Assembly (NCBI GenBank): GCA_026129405.1
Contig: JAHCID010000011.1
Coordinates: 1 to 64,000, forward strand
Direction: 5' to 3'
DNA from: a bacterium
Lineage (GTDB): Bacteria > Desulfobacterota > Binatia > DP-6
DNA length: 64,000 nucleotides
Shown: in pieces, positions 54,499 through 62,997 of the stretch
How the letters are laid out: each line of letters begins with the position of its first letter
Position numbering within the stretch: position 1 is the stretch's first letter
The notes under the pieces: generated by a model
Told to the model about the DNA's origin: nothing
The model's input: only the letters and a program-made list of their open reading frames with translations
The model's database searches: none
Program-made: the position numbers and the translations under genes

Positions 54499-55398
54499 TC
54501 AGAGCCGGAGCAGCCCGACGAGGCTGTTGTCCTTCATCTGAACGGCGGCGGCGAGCAGCGCCTGGAGCGCCGTCTGCGCCTGCGCCAGCTGCGTCGCGAC
54601 GACGGTGAAGTCGGCGTCGCGCGCCGCGGACCGCACGCCCGCCTCCTGCGCCGTCAGCGCCTTCACCTGCGCCGAGCGCGTGGTCAGCTGCGCCTGCCGT
54701 GCGCCGACGCTCGCCCGCTCGGCCGCGAGCCCGTCGCGCGCCGCCGCGAGACCGCCCAGCGTCGCGCCGACGTCGCCGTCGTTGGCGAGCGCCTGGTCGA
54801 GCGCCTCGACCGCCTGCAGCGCGCTGCCGAACACCGTGCCGCCGTTCGTCGTCAGCCGCACGCGGTCGCCGTTGTTGCCGATCGTGGTTTCGAACTCGTG
54901 CGTCGAGCCGCTGTACGCCGTCGCCGCCGTGTAGCCCGGCGCATCGGGGTCGGCGAACGGCGCCGGCGCGTCGAGCGCGAGGCCGCCGAAGAGCCGCCGG
55001 CCGGCGAGCTCGGAGTTGCCGAGCGTGGTGAGCCCCTGGAGGATGCCGTGCACCTCCTCGCGCGCCGCCGCGCGCTGCGCCGGCGAGTAGAGCCCCGACG
55101 CCATCTGCGACGCGATCTCCTCGGCACGCACGAGCAGGTTGTTGGCCTGGCCGAGCGCCGTGTCCTCGGAGTGCAGCACGCGAACGCCGAACTCGGCGTT
55201 CTCGTCCCATTGCGACAGCGCGCGCAGGCTGGCGTTCGAGCGCACCACCTGCCCCGCGCCGAGCGGATCGTCCGACGACGCGAGCAGCCGCCGGCCGCTC
55301 AGGATCTGCTCCTGGAGGCGGCGGATGTCGACCTGCACCTCGACCGTGCGGCGCTGGAAGAAGTCGAAGGTGTTGGCGTCGCTGACGCGCCCGATCAT
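54499..55398 (-). CDS. flgL: Flagellar hook-associated protein 3 (FlgL)
   Basis: This 299-aa protein has the FlgL/flagellin N-terminal coiled coil (QVDIRRLQEQILSGRRLLASSDDP) with the flagellin-like SSDDP turn, a variable middle, and a C-terminal helix pair (AVQMKDNSLVGLLRL). FlgL forms the junction between FlgK and the filament. Its ATG overlaps the flgK stop (ATGA). Confidence 0.88.
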   Translation of the reverse strand: MIGRVSDANTFDFFQRRTVEVQVDIRRLQEQILSGRRLLASSDDPLGAGQVVRSNASLRALSQWDENAEFGVRVLHSEDTALGQANNLLVRAEEIASQMASGLYSPAQRAAAREEVHGILQGLTTLGNSELAGRRLFGGLALDAPAPFADPDAPGYTAATAYSGSTHEFETTIGNNGDRVRLTTNGGTVFGSALQAVEALDQALANDGDVGATLGGLAAARDGLAAERASVGARQAQLTTRSAQVKALTAQEAGVRSAARDADFTVVATQLAQAQTALQALLAAAVQMKDNSLVGLLRL

Positions 55399-56801
55399 CG
55401 CACCAGACCCATGAGCTCGCCGAGCACGTTGTCGGCGACGCTGATGACGCGCGCGGCCGCCTGGAACGCCCGCTGCGCCTTCAGGAGGTTCGTCAGCTCC
55501 TCGTTCAGGTTGACGCCCGAGACGGCGTCGCGCTGCGCCTGGACCTGCTCCGCGAGGAGCGTGCTGGCGCGGGCGACGGCCTTGGCCTGCGCGGCGTCCT
55601 GGCCGAGACGCGACTGCTCGGTGGCGAGCCAGCCCTGGAACGTCGTGTTGCCGAGCGCGGCCTGCGCGGTCGTGCGCAGGTCGGCGAAGGCGAGCGCGTT
55701 CTGGTTGTCGCCGGGCTGCGCCGAGCGCGCGGCCGCGATCCGACGCGGATCGGTGATGACGACGGCGATCGTCCCCGCCGTGGTGCCGGTGAAGAACGGC
55801 ACCGCGGCGGTCGGGTTGCCGTCCTGGTCGACGGCCGCGGCGTGCTGCTGCACGGCGTTCACCGCCGAGGCCAGCGACGCCGCCAGCGTGTCGAGGTTGG
55901 CCTGCGCCTTCGGGATGTCGCCGTCGCGCACGCCGAGCAGGGCCGCGATCTCGCCGCGCTGGAACATGCCGGGCAGCGCCATGAAGCCGCCGTTGGCGTC
56001 GGCGACGCCCACCTGATGCAGCGGCAGCCCGTCGATGCCGTTGCCGCTCGTCTGCGTCGTCAGCTGCCGGGTGACCACGCCGGCGTCGACCAGCACGAGG
56101 CCGTTCTCCGCGGCGACGCGCACGCTCCCGTTCGGGTACTCGGTGACGCTCACGCCGAGCGTCTGCGCGAGGTCCCGGAGCGCCCGCTCGCGCTCGTCGC
56201 GCAGGCTGTTCGCCGACTGCCCGGTCGACTCGGCGTCCGCGATGCTGACGTTCAGGTCGGCGATGCGCTGGAGCGCGTCGTTGCCCTCGCGCACGAGCGA
56301 GACGAGCCGCTCGTCCGCCCCGCGCTGGAGCTGCCCCAGCGCGACGTTGCGGCGGTTCAACTCGGTGGCCACCGAGCGCGCCGCGCCGAGCAGCGTCTCG
56401 CGCTCCGGGCCGCCGTTCGGATTGCGCCCGAGCGCGTCGGCGGCGTCGAAGAAGGCGCCCACCGCCTCGGCGAGCGACGGTTCGCCGAGGTCGCTCAGCA
56501 CGCCTGCCAGACGCTCCAGCTGGTCGCTGCGTGTCGCGGCCTGACGCTGGTCGCTGATGAGCGAGCGCAGGCGGCGGTCGAGGAGCGGATCGACGATCTG
56601 CTCGACGCTGCGGATGCGCACGCCGCGGCCGACGAGCACGCCGGTCCCGTCGGCGTACGGCTCGATCGCCCCCTGCACCACGCGCTGGCGCGAGTAGCCC
56701 GGGGTGTTCACGTTCGCGATGTTGTTGCCCGCGACGTTGAGCCCCATCTCGGCCGCGAGCAGGCCGCTGCGTCCGATGTCGAGCGCCGGCAGCAGTCCCA
56801 T
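55395..56801 (-). CDS. flgK: Flagellar hook-associated protein 1 (FlgK)
   Basis: This 468-aa protein has the flagellar rod/hook N-terminal motif (ALDIGRSGLLAAEMGLNVAGNNIANVNTPGYSRQR, read as NNIANVNTPGYSRQR) and the C-terminal SGVNLNEELTNLLKAQRAFQAAARVISV segment (GVNLNEEL, then KAQRAFQAAAR). The length is within the family range. It is 2 nt after flgN. Confidence 0.92.
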   Translation of the reverse strand: MGLLPALDIGRSGLLAAEMGLNVAGNNIANVNTPGYSRQRVVQGAIEPYADGTGVLVGRGVRIRSVEQIVDPLLDRRLRSLISDQRQAATRSDQLERLAGVLSDLGEPSLAEAVGAFFDAADALGRNPNGGPERETLLGAARSVATELNRRNVALGQLQRGADERLVSLVREGNDALQRIADLNVSIADAESTGQSANSLRDERERALRDLAQTLGVSVTEYPNGSVRVAAENGLVLVDAGVVTRQLTTQTSGNGIDGLPLHQVGVADANGGFMALPGMFQRGEIAALLGVRDGDIPKAQANLDTLAASLASAVNAVQQHAAAVDQDGNPTAAVPFFTGTTAGTIAVVITDPRRIAAARSAQPGDNQNALAFADLRTTAQAALGNTTFQGWLATEQSRLGQDAAQAKAVARASTLLAEQVQAQRDAVSGVNLNEELTNLLKAQRAFQAAARVISVADNVLGELMGLVR

Positions 56802-56803
56802 GG

Positions 56804-57298
56804 TCAGGCCGTCCGGTGCAGCGTGTCGGGCGCGGGCGGCGACGTCAGCGTCGCGTCGGCGCCGTAGGTGGTGCCGGGCATCTGGGCGCGCAGCGCCGCG
56901 ATCAGCTCGTCGACGCCCGCGAGGCTCTGGCCGGCGAGGTGGGCGTTCTGGCGCTCGAGGCCGCTCGTCTCGAGGAGCGCCCCGCGCAGGCGGCGCAGCC
57001 CGCCGCGCAGGCGGTCGCGCGGCGCCGGCGGCAGCAGCGGCAGCAGCTCGATGGCCTGGAGCGTCTCGCCGCCGCGGCGCGCGCTCGCCGTCCGCACGAG
57101 CGAGCGGCGCGACGCGGCGAGGTCGCCGAGGGTCCGCTGCAGGGCCTCGCGCCGCCCGAGGCAGTCGACGATGCGGTCGGCCTGGAGCCGCACCACGGCG
57201 ACCTGCTCCTCACGCAGCACCGCGGACAGCGCCGCGCACACGCGCGTCTCCTCGTCGAGGACCGCGCACAGCTGCTCGAGGTCGTCGGCCCGCTCCAT
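56804..57298 (-). CDS. flgN: FlgN-like flagellar export chaperone
   Basis: This 164-aa mostly helical protein (ADDLEQLCAVLDEETRVCAAL; RREALQRTLGDLAASRR; NAHLAGQSLAGVDELIAAL) lies between flgM and flgK, the usual site of flgN. FlgN chaperones FlgK and FlgL for export. The sequence is divergent, so the call rests on helical pattern plus position. Confidence 0.78.
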   Translation of the reverse strand: MERADDLEQLCAVLDEETRVCAALSAVLREEQVAVVRLQADRIVDCLGRREALQRTLGDLAASRRSLVRTASARRGGETLQAIELLPLLPPAPRDRLRGGLRRLRGALLETSGLERQNAHLAGQSLAGVDELIAALRAQMPGTTYGADATLTSPPAPDTLHRTA

Positions 57299-57315
57299 CC
57301 CGGCCCTCCGTCCGC

Positions 57316-57621
57316 TCAGCGGACGAGGTCTCCCAGCACCTCGCGCAGGAAGGCGCGCGCGGTGGCCTCGGCGTCGACCCGGTAGGTGCCGCCGGCGACG
57401 GCGGCCTTCAGCGGCTCCACCTTCTCGGGGCGGACCGGCGCGGCGTCGATCTCTCCGCCCTCGACCAGGCGGGCCAGCGCCCGCGCCGCGGGCGAGACCT
57501 CCACCGAGTCGCCGGTCGGGTTTTCGACACCCTCCGCGCGCCCGCCGCGTACCCCGTCGGCGACCCCCTGGGGGCCGCCAACCTCCGGATTCCGAATGGC
57601 CTTTCGATCGCTTACCTTCAT
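57316..57621 (-). CDS. flgM: Anti-sigma-28 factor FlgM
   Basis: This 101-aa protein has a disordered N-terminus and a C-terminal FlgM helix region (VEVSPAARALARLVEGGEIDAAPVRPEKVEPLKAAVAGGTY, read as IDAAPVRPEKVEPLK, then GTYRVD). It binds FliA until hook completion. It overlaps flgJ by 4 nt (ATGA). Confidence 0.88.
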   Translation of the reverse strand: MKVSDRKAIRNPEVGGPQGVADGVRGGRAEGVENPTGDSVEVSPAARALARLVEGGEIDAAPVRPEKVEPLKAAVAGGTYRVDAEATARAFLREVLGDLVR

Positions 57622-57992
57622 GGCTCCGGCCCTTCCTCCGCGCTCGTCGGCAGAGGTTGCCCACCAGAGCTATCGGCGGAGGGTCCGGAAACCTTTAGCC
57701 CGGCCCCCGGCGGCGCCATCGCCTTGACCAGCCCGAAGGGGTCGCCCTCCCCGAGGACCTCCGCCATCGTGCGGTCGAACGCCCCCTCGAAGACGGTGCG
57801 GGCCTCCGAGCGGGGGAAGAGCCCGGCGTCGGGGACGGTCTTGCGCAGGGCGCCGATCAGCTGGGTGAGGAACACGGTGCCCAGCTCGCGCGCCGCGGCC
57901 TGCGCGTCGCGCGCCCGGCCGGTACCGCCCTGGCCCGGGCCGAGGAGGGCCTCGAGGCGCCCGACCGCGCCCATCCCCGTCGGATCGATCAC
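57618..57992 (-). CDS. flgJ: Rod-binding FlgJ-type protein (N-terminal domain only)
   Basis: This 124-aa protein starts at a GTG overlapping the flgI stop. The FlgJ N-terminal domain is recognisable (AARELGTVFLTQLIGALRKTVP; FEGAFDRTMAEVL). It lacks the muramidase domain of enterobacterial FlgJ, as in many deltaproteobacteria-like lineages, so peptidoglycan cleavage must come from another enzyme. Confidence 0.85.
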   Translation of the reverse strand: MIDPTGMGAVGRLEALLGPGQGGTGRARDAQAAARELGTVFLTQLIGALRKTVPDAGLFPRSEARTVFEGAFDRTMAEVLGEGDPFGLVKAMAPPGAGLKVSGPSADSSGGQPLPTSAEEGPEP

Positions 57993-59098
57993 ATGATCTC
58001 CAGCTCGGCCTCGAGGGCGCCCGCCTGCTTGATCGCCTGGAGGATCGCGATCAGGTCCTGCGGTGTCACGCCGAGCGCGTTCAGGCCGGAGACGATCTGC
58101 CCGAGGCTGACGCCGTTCTTCAGATAGTGGAGGTTGCGCTTGTCGCCCTCCTTCACCTGGATCTCGGTCTCGGGGACGATCGTCGTCACGCCGCCCGAGA
58201 ACGGCGCCGGCTGCGAGACGCCGTAGTCGGTCTGCACCGTCACCTGGAGGCTGCCGTGGGCGATCGCGACCGGGCGCACGCGCACGTCGTTGCCGATGAT
58301 GACCGTGCCCGTGCGCTCGTTCAGGACCACGCGGGCGGCGACGTCGGGGCTCACCTCGAGCCGCTCGACGCGGGTCACCGCCTCGATCGCGGCCTCGGGG
58401 TCGTTGCTGCGCAGGCCGATGGCGATCGTCCCCGCGTCGACGACGTGCGCCACGCGGCCGAGCTCGCGATTCACCGCCAGGACGACGCGCTCGGCGGTGG
58501 TGAAGTCGGGCTGATGCAGGGCGATCGTCACGACGCCGCCGGCGCCGAGGCTCGACGGCACCTCCTTCTCGACGATCGCCCCCTGCGTGAGCCAGGCCGC
58601 CGTGGGATGGCCGCTCTGTGCGCTCGCGCCCGGGCCGCGCGCCGAGAAGCCGCCGCCGAGCGACACCGCACCCTGCGCGACCGCGTACACCTGGCCGTCG
58701 GCGCCGAAGAGCGGCGTCTGCACGAGCGTGCCGCCCTGCAGGCTCTTCGCGTCGCCCAGCGACGACACCTGCGCCGGCAGCCGCGTGCCCTGCCTCGCGA
58801 ACGCCTGCAGCGTCGCGGTCACCATCACCGCGGCGACGTTCTTCACCTGCAGCTGCCGCGGGTTCACCGTCAGCGTGATGCCCTTGCGGCGCAGCATGTT
58901 GATGATCGACTGCGGCGTGAAGATCGCCTGCTGGCTGTCGCCGGTGCCGTTCAGGCCGACGACGAGGCCGTAGCCCGAGAGCTGGTTGCCGCGCATGCCT
59001 TCGACGGCGGCGATGTCCTTGATGCGCGCGGCATGGGCGCTGGCGCACGCCAGCGTCCACGCGGCGAGCACGACGGCGAGTCTCGTCAGAACGGCCAT
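57989..59098 (-). CDS. flgI: Flagellar P-ring protein FlgI
   Basis: This 369-aa protein has a signal peptide (1-23) and FlgI motifs ARIKDIAAVEGMRGNQLSGYGLVVGLNGTGD (read as IKDIAAVEG, then YGLVVGLNGTGD), GTLVQTPLFGADGQVYAVAQG (TPLFGADGQVYAVAQG) and LNERTGTVIIGNDVRV, ending in a typical IKQAGALEAELEIM. It forms the periplasmic P ring, so the cell is a diderm. Confidence 0.94.
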   Translation of the reverse strand: MAVLTRLAVVLAAWTLACASAHAARIKDIAAVEGMRGNQLSGYGLVVGLNGTGDSQQAIFTPQSIINMLRRKGITLTVNPRQLQVKNVAAVMVTATLQAFARQGTRLPAQVSSLGDAKSLQGGTLVQTPLFGADGQVYAVAQGAVSLGGGFSARGPGASAQSGHPTAAWLTQGAIVEKEVPSSLGAGGVVTIALHQPDFTTAERVVLAVNRELGRVAHVVDAGTIAIGLRSNDPEAAIEAVTRVERLEVSPDVAARVVLNERTGTVIIGNDVRVRPVAIAHGSLQVTVQTDYGVSQPAPFSGGVTTIVPETEIQVKEGDKRNLHYLKNGVSLGQIVSGLNALGVTPQDLIAILQAIKQAGALEAELEIM

Positions 59099-59775
59099 AG
59101 CCAGTCGAACAGCCGATGCCCGAGGGGCGTGCCCTGCTTGTCGCCCACCGAGCCGTAGCCGTAGTAGCTGATGCGCGCGTCGGCGACGCGGCTCGAGAGG
59201 ATCGTGTTGTCGGGGAGGATGTCCTCGGGGCGGACGACGCCGGTCAGCACGATGTGCTGGTCCTCGCTGTTGATGGTGACGATCTTGTCGCCCTGCACGT
59301 GCAGGTTGCCGGCGTCGTCGACCTGCACCACGGTGACGGTCACGCTCGCGGTGAGCGTGCCCTCGCGCGTCGTCGTGCCGGCGGCGTCGTGCGAGCGCTT
59401 GGTCTGCGCGGTCACGACGGCTTCGGGGTCGTAGCCGCTCGGCAGCAGCTTCAGCGCCGACACCGGCAGCCCGAAGAAGTCCTGCACGCTCGCCGAGATC
59501 GACGAGTCGGCCTTGCCGTCGGTGGTGGCGTTCTTGCGGCCCTTGGACGCCTCCGAGACGACGATGGTGAGGAGGTCGCCGGGGAAGCGCGCGCGCACGT
59601 CGAAGACGGCGTAGTTCTGCGGCAGCTCGGGATGCCAGAGCGAGCCGTTGGCGGGCGGCGGCGACGGCTGCGGGCCGATGCGTGCCGGCAGCGGCTGGAG
59701 CGCCGGCCGGTTGGCGTAGCAGCCGCTGACGACGAGCGCCGCCAGGGCGACGAGGAGGAGGCGACGGCGCCGCAC
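59086..59775 (-). CDS. flgH: Flagellar L-ring lipoprotein FlgH
   Basis: The GTG at 59775 gives 229 aa starting with a lipoprotein signal (LALVVSGCYANRP-type lipobox; actual LAALVVSGC). FlgH motifs: NGSLWHPELPQNYAVFDVRARFPGDLLTIVV (read as FDVRARFPGDLLTI), NLHVQGDKIVTINSEDQHI, GVVRPEDILPDNTILSS and the C-terminal GHRLFDWLWPF. It is the outer-membrane L ring. It overlaps flgI by 13 nt. Confidence 0.92.
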   Translation of the reverse strand: MRRRRLLLVALAALVVSGCYANRPALQPLPARIGPQPSPPPANGSLWHPELPQNYAVFDVRARFPGDLLTIVVSEASKGRKNATTDGKADSSISASVQDFFGLPVSALKLLPSGYDPEAVVTAQTKRSHDAAGTTTREGTLTASVTVTVVQVDDAGNLHVQGDKIVTINSEDQHIVLTGVVRPEDILPDNTILSSRVADARISYYGYGSVGDKQGTPLGHRLFDWLWPF

Positions 59776-59777
59776 GC

Positions 59778-60731
59778 CTAGAACTCCACCTGCACGGTGC
59801 GCGCGTCGACGACGCGGCCGACGATCTTCTTGCCGCTGAGGCGGTTCAGGACCGGAACCGACTCGCCGCGTCCCGCGTCCGCGCGCACCTCGCCGGGCGT
59901 GGTGATGCGCAGCGCACCCTGCGCGGCGACGATCATGACCGCGTCGCCGCGCCGCACGAGGGCGTTGGTGCCCACCTGCTCGCGGCGCACCGGCGTCCAG
60001 GGCACGAGCGGCTGGCGGACGGTGAGCCCCACCAGCTCGGCCGGATCGGTGACGATGCCGCGCGGCAGGTCCGACAGATCGAGCCGCTCGACGGTGACGT
60101 CCTTCTCGGTCAGCACCTCGCCGCGGCCGACGGCGCGGGTGGCGACCACGACGTCGGCCGGGCGCGCGATGTCCGCCGTCACCCAGACGGTGCGCACGAG
60201 GCGGTCGTCCTGACGGAAGTCGACGCCGAAGCGCACGCGGCCGACGAGCGGCGCGCCCGCCGGCGCCGTGACGGTCGCGCTCCACGGCCCGGACGGCACC
60301 AGCACCGGACCCGTCGTCTCGACCGAGCGCACGGTGACGTCGGCAGCGCCCGGCCCGAGCTCCTTCGCGAGGTGCGTCTCGACCAGCGCCCGCAGCTCCG
60401 CGGGCGGCACGTCCTGGGTCGCGCGGCGCACGCGCAGCAGCGGCGGCAGCGTGTAGGTGACGCGGGCCGGGTCGAGCCCGCCCCGCTTCAGGGTGTCGAG
60501 GAGACGCAGCCCGTCGAACGTGCGCGACTCGCCCGCGCCGGGCGCCGGCCCGAGGACGACGTCGCCGAGCGCCTCCGCGGCGCCCTCGAGCGCGGCGACG
60601 TCGCGCACGCGGATCGGATCCGCCGACACGACGACCTCGCCCGGAACGACGATGCGGCCGCTCTCCGCCGCCGCCGCCGCACCGAGCAGCAGCCCCAGGA
60701 TCGATCCCAGGATCCCCCACACCCGCGTCAT
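59778..60731 (-). CDS. flgA: P-ring chaperone FlgA
   Basis: This 317-aa protein has a signal peptide (1-22). SAF-domain features: ARPADVVVATRAVGRGEVLTEKDVTVERLDL (read as VGRGEVLTEKDVTVERLD), and a C-terminal IVAAQGALRITTPGEV ending in GRVVDARTVQVEF. FlgA helps FlgI assemble in the periplasm. It is longer than E. coli FlgA (about 219 aa) because of an extended N-terminal region. Confidence 0.88.
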   Translation of the reverse strand: MTRVWGILGSILGLLLGAAAAAESGRIVVPGEVVVSADPIRVRDVAALEGAAEALGDVVLGPAPGAGESRTFDGLRLLDTLKRGGLDPARVTYTLPPLLRVRRATQDVPPAELRALVETHLAKELGPGAADVTVRSVETTGPVLVPSGPWSATVTAPAGAPLVGRVRFGVDFRQDDRLVRTVWVTADIARPADVVVATRAVGRGEVLTEKDVTVERLDLSDLPRGIVTDPAELVGLTVRQPLVPWTPVRREQVGTNALVRRGDAVMIVAAQGALRITTPGEVRADAGRGESVPVLNRLSGKKIVGRVVDARTVQVEF

Positions 60732-60738
60732 GCCCGCC

Positions 60739-61527
60739 TCACGCCACGATCTGGTTCGTCACCCGCAGCATCTCGTCGGCGGTCGTGATCGCCTTCGAGT
60801 TGACCTCGTAGGCGCGCTGGCTCGTGATGAGCCCGATCAGCTCCTCGACGATGCTGACGTTGGAGTTCTCGAGGAACCCCTGGAGCAGCGTGCCGCGGTT
60901 CTCCTCGCCGGGGTTCCCGAGGCTCGGCGGCCCCGAGCTGTCCGTCTCGGTGAAGAGGTTCTTGCCGATGGCGTTGAGGCCCGGCGGATTGGTGAAGCGC
61001 GCGAGCTGCATCTGGCCCAGCTGCGTCGGCGCCGTGGCGCCGGGCAGGATGGCGGTGACGATGCCGTCCTGGCCGATGGTGACGTCCTTGCTGCCGTCGG
61101 GGATGGTGATGCCCGGCTCCATCGGCATGCCCTCCGAGGTGACGATGCGCGACTGGTTGTCGAGCTTCCACGAGCCGGCGCGGGTGAACGCCTGGCTGCC
61201 GTCGGGCATCGTCACCTGGAACAGGCCCTGCCCCTCGATGGCGACGTCGAGCGGCGCGCCGGTCTGGGTGTAGTCGCCCTGCGTGAAGATGCGCTGCACG
61301 GCGGCGGGCTTGGTGCCGAGGCCGACCTGGATGCCGGTCGGCGACTGCGTGTTGTTGGTCGTCGGCGCCCCGGGAGCCCGCAGCGTCTGGTACAGCAGGT
61401 CCTCGAAGTCGGCACGGCTGCGCTTGAAGCCGGTCGTGTTCACGTTCGCCAGGTTGTTGGCGATGACGTCCACCGCGAGGGCCTGCGCCTGCATGCCCGT
61501 CGCGGCGCTGTACAGCGCACGGATCAT
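60739..61527 (-). CDS. flgG: Flagellar distal rod protein FlgG
   Basis: This 262-aa protein has the rod N-terminal motif ([33 protein letters not shown], read as [13 protein letters not shown]), [21 protein letters not shown], and the C-terminal [22 protein letters not shown]. The length is exactly that typical of FlgG. Its ATG overlaps the flgF stop (ATGA). Confidence 0.94.
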   Translation of the reverse strand: MIRALYSAATGMQAQALAVDVIANNLANVNTTGFKRSRADFEDLLYQTLRAPGAPTTNNTQSPTGIQVGLGTKPAAVQRIFTQGDYTQTGAPLDVAIEGQGLFQVTMPDGSQAFTRAGSWKLDNQSRIVTSEGMPMEPGITIPDGSKDVTIGQDGIVTAILPGATAPTQLGQMQLARFTNPPGLNAIGKNLFTETDSSGPPSLGNPGEENRGTLLQGFLENSNVSIVEELIGLITSQRAYEVNSKAITTADEMLRVTNQIVA

Positions 61528-62282
61528 CCGACCCTCCCGACCTCGTCGATGGTACGGCGCGCGATCTCGTCGAGCCGCGTGATGGCGCGCATGTAGGATT
61601 CGTAGCCGCGGGCGATCTCGACCAGCTGCGTGACGCCCTTCACCGGGTCGACGTTCGAGCGCTCGAGCGCGCCCTGCGTGAGCGACACCGCTTCGGCCTG
61701 GAGCTCGGAGCCGAAGACGCCGGGCACCGGCGCGAAGGTCTCCGCGCCCTCGGGGACGAGCCGCGGGCTCGGACCGAAGTCGACGAGGCGCAGCCGGTCG
61801 ATGCGCACCTGGTCGACCCACAGCGTGCCGTCGTCGGCGATGTCGAGCGCGCCCTCGCGCTGGTCGATCCGGATGTCGCCGCCCTCGCCCTGCACGCGCT
61901 GGCCGTTGCCGGCGACGAGGAAGCCCTCGGCGTCGAGGGCGAAGGTGCCCTGACGGGTGTAGCGCTCGCCGCGCGGCGTGGAGACGGCGAAGAACGCCGT
62001 CGGGTTGCCGATCGCGACGTCGAGCGGATTGCCGGTCGTGGTGATCGGCCCGGGCGAGAAGTCGCGCCGCTGGAGGCTCTCGACCACCTGCGGGATCAGC
62101 TCGAGCAGGACGGGATCGTCGACCGGCGGCAGCGGCCCGTTGAGGAGCGGCGACGACTCGAAGACGAAGCGCTCGGCCTTGTAGCCGGGCGTGTTCGCGT
62201 TCGCGACGTTGTTGGCCACCGCGTCGAGCTGCCGCTCCATCGCGAGGCCGCCGGAGGCCAGAGTGTAGAGTCCGCGGTTCAT
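61524..62282 (-). CDS. flgF: Flagellar proximal rod protein FlgF
   Basis: This 252-aa protein has [32 protein letters not shown] (read as [12 protein letters not shown]), [22 protein letters not shown], and the C-terminal [14 protein letters not shown]. It is the first gene of the flgFGAHIJ run and is preceded by a -24/-12 promoter-like site. The leader is short and without a strong ribosome binding site. Confidence 0.92.
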   Translation of the reverse strand: MNRGLYTLASGGLAMERQLDAVANNVANANTPGYKAERFVFESSPLLNGPLPPVDDPVLLELIPQVVESLQRRDFSPGPITTTGNPLDVAIGNPTAFFAVSTPRGERYTRQGTFALDAEGFLVAGNGQRVQGEGGDIRIDQREGALDIADDGTLWVDQVRIDRLRLVDFGPSPRLVPEGAETFAPVPGVFGSELQAEAVSLTQGALERSNVDPVKGVTQLVEIARGYESYMRAITRLDEIARRTIDEVGRVG

Positions 62283-62303
62283 GCGCGTCCGTCAGGCGGA
62301 AAA

Positions 62304-62319
62304 TGCAAGGCCGATGCCA
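62304..62319 (-). promoter_or_regulatory. Putative sigma-54 (-24/-12) promoter of flgFGAHI operon
   Basis: The minus strand reads TGGCATCGGCCTTGCA, matching the TGGCAC-N5-TTGCA consensus with one mismatch and exactly 10 bp between the invariant GG and GC. Transcription would start near 62294, just upstream of flgF (start 62282). A sigma-54 activator is encoded at the other end of the cluster (52271-53446), which supports the call. Confidence 0.65.
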
Positions 62320-62366
62320 CGCGCCGGGCCCCGCGCGGGCGGGGCACGGCGCACGGCAGGACCTGC

Positions 62367-62786
62367 CTACGCCAGGCGACCTCTGCCCAGGCTGAGCTCC
62401 AGCTCGCGGCGCAGCCGCACCTCGGCCGGATCCGGCCCGGCGTCGGTCTCGTCGACCACGTCCGCGAAGGGCCGCACGAGCGGACGCCCCTCCGGCGCCG
62501 GACGGCCCGCGCGCGCGGCGAGCGAGCCGTCGGCCTCGGCGCGTCCGATCTCGCGGAGCAGGCCGCGCAGGCTGCGCTCGCGCGCGGCCAGCGTCTCCTC
62601 CAGCGTGCGCGCGCGCGCCTCGGCCTCGCCGAGGAGATGCGCGAGCTCGCCCTGGAGCCGCGCGAGGACGTCGCGCTGGTCCGCCGAAGCGGCCTCGCGA
62701 TCGCGCCCGCTGCGCGTGACGAACCACGCGAGCGCCATGACGGCGAGGCAATCGACGATCGTCGTGACGAGCAGGACGGTCTCCAT
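62367..62786 (-). CDS. Membrane-anchored coiled-coil protein (139 aa)
   Basis: One N-terminal transmembrane helix ([22 protein letters not shown]) is followed by a predicted coiled coil ([24 protein letters not shown]) and a Pro/Asp-rich tail. A strong AAGGAGG ribosome binding site lies 6 nt upstream. Short proteins of this kind often follow fliA in flagellar clusters (DUF2802-like position), but the DUF2802 C-terminal motif is not seen. The function is unknown. Confidence 0.72.
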   Translation of the reverse strand: METVLLVTTIVDCLAVMALAWFVTRSGRDREAASADQRDVLARLQGELAHLLGEAEARARTLEETLAARERSLRGLLREIGRAEADGSLAARAGRPAPEGRPLVRPFADVVDETDAGPDPAEVRLRRELELSLGRGRLA

Positions 62787-62817
62787 GGGTTCCTCCTTGG
62801 GGTGCGGATGCGCGGGA

Positions 62818-62997
62818 TCAGGCGATGACGTCGAGCCGGGAGCGGGGCGCCGGATCGGCGGGGATGACCGCCGGATCGGCGTCGGGACCGGGATCGGACG
62901 GCGGCGGCGTGCCGGGACGGCCGGGGCGCGGGTGGCGGTCGCGCGCCGTCCGGCGCGGGTCCCGCTCGCGAAGCCCCTGCACCGCGCCGGCGTCCAT
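62818..62997 (-). CDS. Small Pro/Arg-rich ORF coupled to fliA (59 aa)
   Basis: The ATG at 62997 overlaps the fliA stop (TGATG), giving 59 aa. The product (MDAGAVQGLRERDPRR, then Pro/Asp-rich, ending SRLDVIA) has no known domain. Translational coupling and the fit of the ORF into an otherwise gene-tight operon argue it is real, but composition alone cannot prove it. Confidence 0.5.
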   Translation of the reverse strand: MDAGAVQGLRERDPRRTARDRHPRPGRPGTPPPSDPGPDADPAVIPADPAPRSRLDVIA

